Part shown: one piece after another, positions 57,480 through 64,000 of the stretch | Layout: each line of letters begins with the position of its first letter | Numbering within the stretch: position 1 is the first letter of the stretch | Assembly (NCBI RefSeq): GCF_010183535.1 | Contig: NC_071328.1 | Coordinates: forward strand, 15,128,001-15,192,000 | DNA length: 64,000 nucleotides | Source of the DNA: Caenorhabditis remanei | Taxonomy: Eukaryota; Nematoda; Chromadorea; Rhabditida; Rhabditidae | Direction of reading: 5' to 3' | Notes under the pieces: generated by a model | The model's database searches: none | Seen by the model: only the letters and a program-made list of their open reading frames with translations | What the model was told of the DNA's origin: nothing | Translations under genes and position numbers: made by a program

Positions 57480-58125
57480 AATTAGATAAATACATCACAG
57501 AGGAAGGTGCAGTGACAGTGACGAACGATTAGTCCCATTACAATACTAGGCCTGGGAAACACAAATAGACGGAGGGTGGGCCTTTCCGACCTCAAGACGG
57601 CATAATGATTTCTGTTTTTGTCTTTTGCCGACTCCCCTTTCAAACCGTTTGGACCAGTCTTATTGGTGCTACTTGTCTTAAGAACTGGACCAAAAAAACT
57701 CAGTTCGCTATAGAGATCGTTACACTCACAGGTACAAAGACAACAGCAGACGATGACGGAGAGCAGGTGGTACTTATTGCTTAGAAAAGTAGTTACAAGA
57801 TACATTTGACTGTCCTGCGGGGGTTTTCCTTGCAGGAAAGAAGAAGCAAGATCACTGTAACTCCAGTTAAACTGACCATAGGTTGGCAACCCACACGGCT
57901 TGAAAACTTTGGTGAACAGTGCAAACCTGTCAATATGGTTATTCCGAAGTGTTTATTCCAAAAGTAAATGAGGCAGGCAATGTGAGCCAACGAAAAAGAA
58001 AAGTGGTAGTTAGTACCTGGAAGTATAGAAAAACGGATAAGCACTAGGTACACATGCAGAGCTCTTATCGGTGATTATAATAAAAACTTTATTAAAATGA
58101 TATCTTGCTTAATTTGATTAAGTTT
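57480..58125. other. Intergenic DNA with orphan upstream block
   Basis: An upstream block copy (AACACAAATAGACGGAGGGT) at about 57530-57600 has no F-box exon after it. The remainder is unique DNA; the 135-codon minus-strand frame at 57482-57889 translates the block and is not supported as a gene. Confidence 0.45.
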
Positions 58126-58132
58126 AGAACAT

Positions 58133-59209
58133 TCAACCAATAACTTTAAACTCGAATCTAAATTTTTCGCATTTCACTGTTGCCTTCTTCCCATCGCATT
58201 TTCTGGTAATTTCAACGCTATGAGAGTGTTCCGTTTGCTCGGTTGGTCTGAAAAAAAGATAATTAGACTAAACACATCAAAGTTAACCTATACTCTAGTC
58301 CAGTCAACACTTCTCTGAAATCGATTCCAACCCAATATGCACGAACTTCAAAGTACTCCAATTTACAGTCAGACTCTATCCATTTTCTGATTAGAGCTCT
58401 TGGCACTTCGGGGTTTGCATAGGTTAGTTGTTTGTGTTCACTACTATTCAGGACTGTAACCGTCCTGCAGTTCGAAAAGTCTTCCAAATGCATCCAGTGA
58501 CCGTCACTGATTAGTAAATCATCCACTCTCAAGCCAGGTCCAAGACGGTACTCAAAATCCGTTGTCACTTCGCAATAAAGCCAAAGTTTGGGAACTACTT
58601 TACATTCGTCCAGGATGCGTTTTTAGTTTTCCGGTGACATGGAAACTGCTGGTAGCTTTATCGACCTTTTGACAAGATTCAACTGCTTCACATGATTCAT
58701 CACACCCATCACAAATTCTTCACTGTAAACTTTCTCAAAGGAAATAGAGATTGTTGGGTTGAAGACAGTAGCAAAGTGAGTCAACGTTATATTTACTAGC
58801 TCTTGCAATTGAGGCTCCTCCCACTGATAAGAGACATCACCGGAGGGTTCAGTTACTTGTAGTTTATAAAACTTTTCAAGTTGTCGACCTTTGGTTATCA
58901 CTGGATCCCAGAGCTCCTTCGTGCGAAGGACAATCTTGATAATATAATCACTATAATTACTATAGAACGAAAGTTTCAAGTCAAACCAGTTTGGTGGTAG
59001 AAGAGATCTCATGATGTACGCCGACTTTTTGGAAGACAGAGATATCAGAAGTCTGAAAATAAAGAAAAGTTATAATGTTACAGTGACAACTATGGTCAGT
59101 GTAGTCCCGTTAAAACTTACATTTCTTGTAGACCCATGTATCGATTTATCTTTGTTAGGGGGACAACTGGGAGACGGAAAAGAGGAAGAGGTTTGGAAAG
59201 TTCACTCAT
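58133..59209 (-). pseudogene. F-box/FBA2 gene 10 with in-frame nonsense codon
   Basis: Exons 59121-59209, 58288-59052 and 58133-58247 align with the family: F-box MSELSKPLPLFRLPVVPLTK; FBA2 hallmark DGHWMHLEDFSNCRTVTVL; EITRRCDGKKA-type end (RKCDGKKATVKC). A single TAA (58623-58625) replaces the conserved Tyr codon after SPEN, with the frame open on both sides and no other damage seen. It may be a young pseudogene, an allele, or a truncated protein of about 165 residues. Confidence 0.8.
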
Positions 59210-59543
59210 AGTTCTGGAATGAGGGAACTGGTCAAACCGTTTTGAAAATGAGTCGACAAGAGAAAATAACAAAAATCAATATACCGTCTTGAGGTCGGAT
59301 AGGTACACCCTCCGTCTATATGTGTTTCCCACAACTACTCTTGTGAAGGGACTAATCGTCTGTGTACCTGTCATTGCACCTGTCACTATAATCTCTAAAG
59401 GTGAATAGCAAATGCGCTTGGCGATGTTAGATGTTAGATGGCGGCAAAATAAATGACATTGTGAGATCCGCACTTTTATCGATTTTTGATCTTTTTTTCT
59501 CATATTTCCTAGTCAGGTTAGTGTAACCCCTTGTTCCAGAACT

Positions 59544-60669
59544 ATGACCGGATTCCCACTCTTCAGGCTGCCTGCTGTACCACTAAGAGTAATCACAAGA
59601 GAACTGGCTTTTCATGAGATGTAAGTGTTATCAAGGAACCTACACTGACGATAATTATTCTATTATAGTCACTGTAACTACGGTCACTGCAATTATGGTC
59701 ACTATGGTCACTGTAACTATGGTCACTGTAACTGGTCACTGTAACTATGGTCATTGTACCTCATTTCAGACTTGTCCTATCCCACGCCTCCAGAAAGTCG
59801 GCGTACATCATACGATCCCTTCTCCCACGGAATGTGTTCCACTTGCGGCTATCTCTCTGGCACGAAACGAAAATAATTTTTGATTCTAAGGGTACCTGGA
59901 ATACTGTAATCAATACTGTAATCAATACCATTGGTCAGAATTGTGACTTATGCGTTGCCAATTGTCGGTGGGCGGGGTCTAACCTGCAAGAGGCGCTGAA
60001 ATCTTTGTTGTCCCACTTTGCGATGACCTTCAACCCAATAATCAGTTTAAACTTTGGATATGGTTGCGATGAAGAGTGTGTGATGGCTGTACTGAATCAT
60101 ATGGAGCACCTGAACCTCTCCAAAAAATCGATACAGATATCTACGAAACTTTTCTCACCGAAAAACTACAAATACCTTCTGGAGCAATGGAAGGAGGTCT
60201 CTGAACTTTTTGTTTTCTGTAAAATTGCACCGGATTTTAAGTATAGAGCAGTGGCTGAATTTGAAATTGATGATTTCCATGTTGATGATGCTCATTGGGT
60301 TTATTTGGAAGATTTCATCAACTGTAGAAAGTTTTCAGTCTTTAATCAAAGTAGACGCCGGGATTTCAGATGTGCTAAGCCAGAAGTGATTAGAGAGTTC
60401 ATTACAAAATGGATCGAATCAAATAGCCGACTGGAACACCTTGAAATATTCTCGGATCCCGTTGAAATGAATTTTGAAGGAATACTTTCAGGATTAGAAT
60501 ATAGGTGAGTATTATAGATAAACGTTCAATTTTTAACAGATATTTTTCCAGACCGGTAGAATCAAAAGTGTCTCACTATCAGATTGTGGAAATTACCAGA
60601 AGATGCGACGGGAAGAAAGCGACTGTTAAACGTGGTGAATATAGTCTTGAATTGAAAGTTATTGAATAA
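59544..60669 (+). CDS. F-box/FBA2 protein 11 (divergent fbxb-type)
   Basis: Exons 59544-59620, 59770-60504 and 60552-60669 encode 309 residues. Short start MTGFPLFRLPAVPLRVITRE, then LVLSHASRKSAYIIRSLLPR; the FBA2 hallmark is altered to DAHWVYLEDFINCRKFSVF; C-terminus EITRRCDGKKATVKRGEYS, ending KVIE. Intron positions are the family's. No damage seen. Intron 1 holds a GGTCACTGTAACTAT tandem repeat (59675-59755). The most diverged intact member of the cluster. Confidence 0.87.
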
Positions 60670-60744
60670 AATTATAAAATTACTGGGGTTGCAATAAACT
60701 TTTGATTTTCAAAAAGAATTACAAATCTGTAAAGCTTACTTACT

Positions 60745-61640
60745 AGGGAAGGCCTCCAGGTGACCGTGGAGTAGCGCACAAAATCGGACGAGTTGGGACG
60801 TCCCGCGTCCCCGTCCCGCGCGTCCCGGATTGTCATAAAACGGTTAAAAAATAAACGTATATTTTTGAAACTTTGGGAATCGCGTCCCCAGCTGTGTCTT
60901 CAGATTCTGTGAAAGTGTCACTATTCTCCGACAAAAACTGACAGTTTCCAAAATTCCCGGAAAAAAGTGGGACGTCCCATTGCGAGCGCTACCGCGAAGT
61001 TATGGGTCGTGACCTATATCATTGGAAAGCTGATTCCAAATATACATTCACTTTTTGCCCTCGACGCCTGTAATTCGAGAAAAAGGGTAGGGTGTGAGTT
61101 CGGTTCCCGACCACGCCAAATTTTTTTGCTTTTTTTTTGTAATGAACTTTTCAGACTCTCTAACCAAATCTGTCTCACTTTTTCAAGGTTTTGATAATGT
61201 TTTATTGATTTTCATGTAAATGTAAACTATTTGAAACAAAAATAACGAGGAAATTTTCGACCATCAAATGACGGACAAATTTTTGAAATTTTTTAAAAGT
61301 AGTTATTTTTACATGAAAACCAATAAAACATTATCCAAACCTTGAAAAAGTGAGACAGATTTGGTTAGAGAGTCTGAAAAGTTCATTACAAAAAAAAGCA
61401 AAAAAATTGCCGTCGTCGGGGGACCGAACCCACTACCACCTACGTCACGCCGCCGATATTTTTAACACGTCGGTAATGACTTGTCAGGGGTCCAAACTTT
61501 GACCTCGTTTTTCTCGAATACCAGGCCTCGAGGGCAAAAAGTGAATATATATTTGGAATCAGCGTTTTCTCTTCTTTCCAATGATATAGGTCACGACCCA
61601 TAACTCCGCGGTCACCTGGAGGCTTTCTCTAGTCAGAAAG
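60745..61640. mobile_element. Inverted-repeat element, CTAGGGAA family, with internal insertion
   Basis: Arms 60745-61210 and about 61300-61640 are inverted (CTAGGGAAGGCCTCCAGGTGACC with GGTCACCTGGAGGC and CTCTAGT; GACCTATATCATTGGAAAGC with its complement). Both arms carry a tRNA box-B-like GTTCGGTTCCCGA at about 61098 and 61420. The left arm is interrupted at about 60773-60990 by a GGGACGTCCCGCG-rich element with AGCGC/GCGCT ends and a diverged ~10-bp duplication (ACCGTGGAGT and ACCGCGAAGT). No coding. Confidence 0.75.
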
Positions 61641-61650
61641 AGTGCTAATT

Positions 61651-61725
61651 AAGAGAAAATGCAACGGGAAGAATGCGATAGTTCATTGTGAGACATTTAG
61701 GTTCATATTGAAAGTTATTGATTAA
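61651..61725 (+). pseudogene. 3' fragment of an F-box/FBA2 gene
   Basis: A 24-codon open stretch encodes KRKCNGKNAIVHC followed by FRFILKVID and TAA, matching exon 3 of the family. The inverted-repeat element ends just upstream (about 61640), and the gene body is missing, so the element or a linked deletion cut it off. Confidence 0.75.
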
Positions 61726-61899
61726 ATGTTAACCAGCTACCGTCCCCCGAACCCCGCTCATTTTCATTTCAAGGACCTCTCCGCCTGCTCTGGAGAAGCT
61801 AATCCGTTCCGTTTATTTTTTGGAGGTCCCCTAATCCTTGTTGTGCCACCATCGGCTCTTCCTTTTACTTGCATTCTTTATTTGCAACCATTTTCTTTT

Positions 61900-62225
61900 T
61901 TGCTTCTAATTTTTTTTGGAATGTTATATATTTGTGCAGATCTAATTCAGGGCGACGTTTTTGTAGTTGACAACCCTTTGATAACTCCGCCCACTTTTGA
62001 GATATGCGCCTTTAAAGGTGAAAGCTACCTTAATTAGTCATTTTTAACGCCGAACGTCAAAATAACCGGAAAATTTCATGTCTGACGTAAAAAACTATTC
62101 AGAACTTAATTTTCTATGTCGAAATCCAGAGTTTTAGCAAATATTCGGCCAAGACGGTCTAGGTCAAGGGGGACCACTATGAGAATGGGTGCCAGGGTTC
62201 GATCCCGCTTGGGGTCGATTTTTGG
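61900..62225 (+). repeat. Repeat block with SINE-like tRNA module
   Basis: The GACAACCCTTTGATAACTCC and GAGATATGCGCCTTTAAAGG end sequence (61960-62020) is followed by a tRNA-like module at 62150-62222 (TTCGGCCAAGACGGTC, GGTTCGATCCCGC, then GATTTTTGG). Same arrangement as 8799-9092. Confidence 0.65.
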
Positions 62226-62401
62226 AATTTTTTTTTCTCTCTTTAGTGTATGTTGTCGCGTAAACATGCGCATTTAAATAAAAGTGCAACTTACTAAAAA
62301 ATTATTTGTAAATCTAATGTAAAAAGTGCAATTTCTCCTCAAGTAAAGCACAACAATTAGTAATCCTTCATAATTTTTGTCAGAATTTTTTGTTTTTGAT
62401 T

Positions 62402-62480
62402 CGGCACATGCACTAATTATCATCATTCGAATTTTCGAGAGCCTCGTTATGAGTAATAGGCAGCAAAGAGCAGAAATGGG
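62402..62480. ncRNA. Candidate structured RNA, copy C
   Basis: The reverse complement matches copies A and B (CTGCTCTTTGCTGCCTATTA and GATGATAATTAGTGCATG). The outer stem changes from TGT/ACA in copy A to TGC/GCA here, a compensatory change; the inner hairpin is TCGAA/TTCGA. Flanks are not shared with A and B. Confidence 0.4.
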
Positions 62481-62524
62481 GGATCAGGAGATTAAGTCCT
62501 GAGGAATCGAGAGATACACTGACT

Positions 62525-62835
62525 AACTAGGGAATATTGTAGGTGGGATATCAAGTTATAGCATGTGACCTATATAACTGGAATGCTGAAAAAACGCTGA
62601 TTCCAATTAAATATAAAGTTTCTGTTTTTGAGGCCTGGTATTCTAGAAAACACAAGGTCAAAGTTTTGACAAATGACAAATGTACACGCAATTTTCGCGT
62701 GTTCAAACTTTGACCTTGTTTTTCTTGAATACCAGACCTCGAGGGCAAAAACTGAATACATATTTGGAATCAGCGTTTTCTAAGCTTTCTAATGGTATAT
62801 GTCACATGCTATAACTCCATACCCTACCTACAAAT
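62525..62835. mobile_element. Short inverted-repeat element, CTAGGGAA family
   Basis: Arms 62525-62670 and 62690-62835 are inverted: ATAGCATGTGACCTATATAA with its complement, GCTGATTCCAA with TTGGAATCAGC, and AAGGTCAAAGTTTTGAC with its complement. A compact relative of 38931-40268 and 60745-61640 without the tRNA-like part. Confidence 0.75.
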
Positions 62836-62839
62836 TTTC

Positions 62840-63240
62840 CTACATTCTGCACTATTACCGCCTAAACATCTGGACAGATCTTAAACACCACCTCCACCAG
62901 AATCCCATTGAATTCTAACCTGACATAGGTTACAATGACGAAGAATTACACTGATCAAACACACATTTTCAACAATTATTTTTTATTCACAACAGAATAA
63001 ATAATAAGATAAAGAGGGGGAAAACACAAATCATGGGGCCGGTGGGTGAGTACTAGTCATTGGCGGAAAATTCAAATTTCAATATTTTCAATTCGACTTT
63101 TTACTGTGGCATTTTGATACGCAGCTTAATCAACCATCAAAAAATGATCTTTATTTGGAATTTCGCGCTAAAATGTTTACGGATCTCAATAGAGCGATTT
63201 AATTTTTTTTTCAGTACTAACCCCTAGACCCCGTGACATA
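62840..63240. other. Intergenic DNA, nothing recognised
   Basis: AT-rich DNA between the inverted-repeat element and the minus-strand gene end at 63246. No ORF, repeat family or RNA recognised. Confidence 0.4.
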
Positions 63241-63245
63241 TAGAA

Positions 63246-63470
63246 TTATCCCTTATATCCAATATTGCTCGGCTTTATCGGCATGTCCTTGTCAACGCGA
63301 AGGGTACAGATGATGACGAAAACAATGTAAAAGACAACAATTCCGACCATGACGATCCACAATAAGCGGTCCGGTTGTTCCTCCTCTTCTTGCTGTTGTC
63401 GGATTTCCCGCTGTTGCAGGACTTGTCGGCGGATACCCATGTTCCGGAATACCTGGGCGGGGTTGACCAT
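63246..63470 (-). CDS. Small single-TM protein, unknown function (5' part uncertain)
   Basis: A 74-codon exon starts at an ATG directly after a TATTATTCCAG acceptor and ends YKG and TAA. It has a charged, Gln/Glu-rich helix (QQREIRQQQEEEEQ), a hydrophobic segment at about residues 36-59 (LLWIVMVGIVVFYIVFVIIC), then a short positively charged tail. An upstream exon may end at the donor near 63904 (CTGAAG before GTATGT), joining in frame, with the gene continuing beyond the window. No family recognised. A repeat fragment (63505-63570) lies in the putative intron. Confidence 0.6.
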   Translation of the reverse strand: MVNPAQVFRNMGIRRQVLQQREIRQQQEEEEQPDRLLWIVMVGIVVFYIVFVIICTLRVDKDMPIKPSNIGYKG

Positions 63471-64000
63471 CTGGAATAATATAACTTTGTAGATGACGTC
63501 TAGAGCCTCATTTTTGTAGTTTACAACTTTTCGATAGCTCCGCTCACTTTTGAGATATGCGCTTTTAAAAGTTACACTGACAAAAAGTTACACTGACAAA
63601 AAGTTACACTGACCAACAGTGGAAACATCGGTTTACGATGACTGGAACACAACGCAGGTACTAACATTATTTGCTCAAAAATCCTACTGAGCCATAGACT
63701 CACTTTTTGAAAAATTGGGAAAATTCTGTTTCAGATGGATTTAATTTCATTTTCTAACAATTTAAAGCCTAAAAACGGTTTTAGAAACCTAATATTCACT
63801 TTTGAAATAACCTAGAGAGAGTGAGAGAGCGCAGAGAAGCAAGAGTTTAAAGGCGTAACCTTAGATTTCATCTACAAACGAAGCATCCCCACTAAACATA
63901 CCTTCAGGTTCCTTTGAGCTTTTGAACGGAGAGCGAAAAAAGGACGTGTGGTTTCCAAAAGGAAAATATAGACGGAATGACAATTATATCTGGAATCTAT
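63471..64000. other. Putative intron and upstream exon of the small TM gene
   Basis: Contains the GTAGTTTACAACTTTTCGAT and GAGATATGCGCTTTTAAAAG repeat and TTACACTGACAAAAAG tandem words (63575-63625). A possible coding exon on the minus strand ends at 63904. Nothing firm. Confidence 0.35.

Noticed and set aside
57482..57889. 135-codon minus-strand gene
   Set aside because: It translates the orphan F-box upstream block and neighbouring intergenic DNA; no domain or paralogue support.

Overview
The window is nematode DNA, almost certainly from the genus Caenorhabditis (C. elegans or a close relative). It has short spliced exons with TTTCAG-type acceptors, AT-rich introns packed with small inverted-repeat elements, CTACAGTA-rich intergenic DNA, a cluster of F-box/FBA2 genes of the worm fbxb type, and an exact copy of the 22-nt SL1 spliced-leader sequence. 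Gene models were built by hand from reading-frame continuity across GT-AG introns. Family names come from recognised motifs, not searches.

Region 1 (1-7552) holds the 3' part of a DHHC palmitoyltransferase gene of ZDHHC3/7 type (seven exons seen). Its introns are loaded with dozens of copies of a GCGTCAAAGGCGCGCCAGA word, a 480-bp ACTCATTTACTACC hairpin and a five-unit tandem array of tRNA-like sequences. Region 2 (7553-20026) is repeat-rich. It holds a secreted-type gene of a nematode-specific family (12707-17520), a small two-TM gene (18311-18595), hAT-like MITEs made of CCG-rich words, nested palindromes with a tRNA-derived module, a repeated candidate hairpin RNA, and a TATA/AATAAA stretch containing SL1.

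Region 3 (20027-38755) is the standout. It is an 18,729-bp, nearly perfect palindrome flanked by a 6-bp duplication (AATATA). Each 9,315-bp arm carries an apparently intact 16-exon protein-primed family B DNA polymerase gene and two small paralogous genes of unknown function. Only a 99-bp spacer is unpaired. No integrase, packaging ATPase, protease or capsid gene was seen. It looks like a Maverick/Polinton-related replicon reduced to polymerase plus two accessory genes and duplicated head to head.

Region 4 (38756-61725) is a family of eleven F-box/FBA2 genes plus one 3' fragment, on both strands: eight intact models (40304-41374, 42516-43603, 44086-45151, 47398-48444, 49483-50550, 52438-53438, 54535-55608, 59544-60669) and four damaged ones (46171-46834, 56055-57325, 58133-59209, 61651-61725). 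They share a three-exon architecture and a conserved upstream block, which also occurs as orphan copies. Inverted-repeat elements interrupt the cluster. Region 5 (61726-64000) is mostly repeats plus a small single-TM protein gene on the minus strand (63246-63470).

The F-box proteins are presumed substrate adaptors of SCF ubiquitin ligases, a fast-evolving family in worms. The palindrome is a selfish element, not functionally tied to its neighbours.
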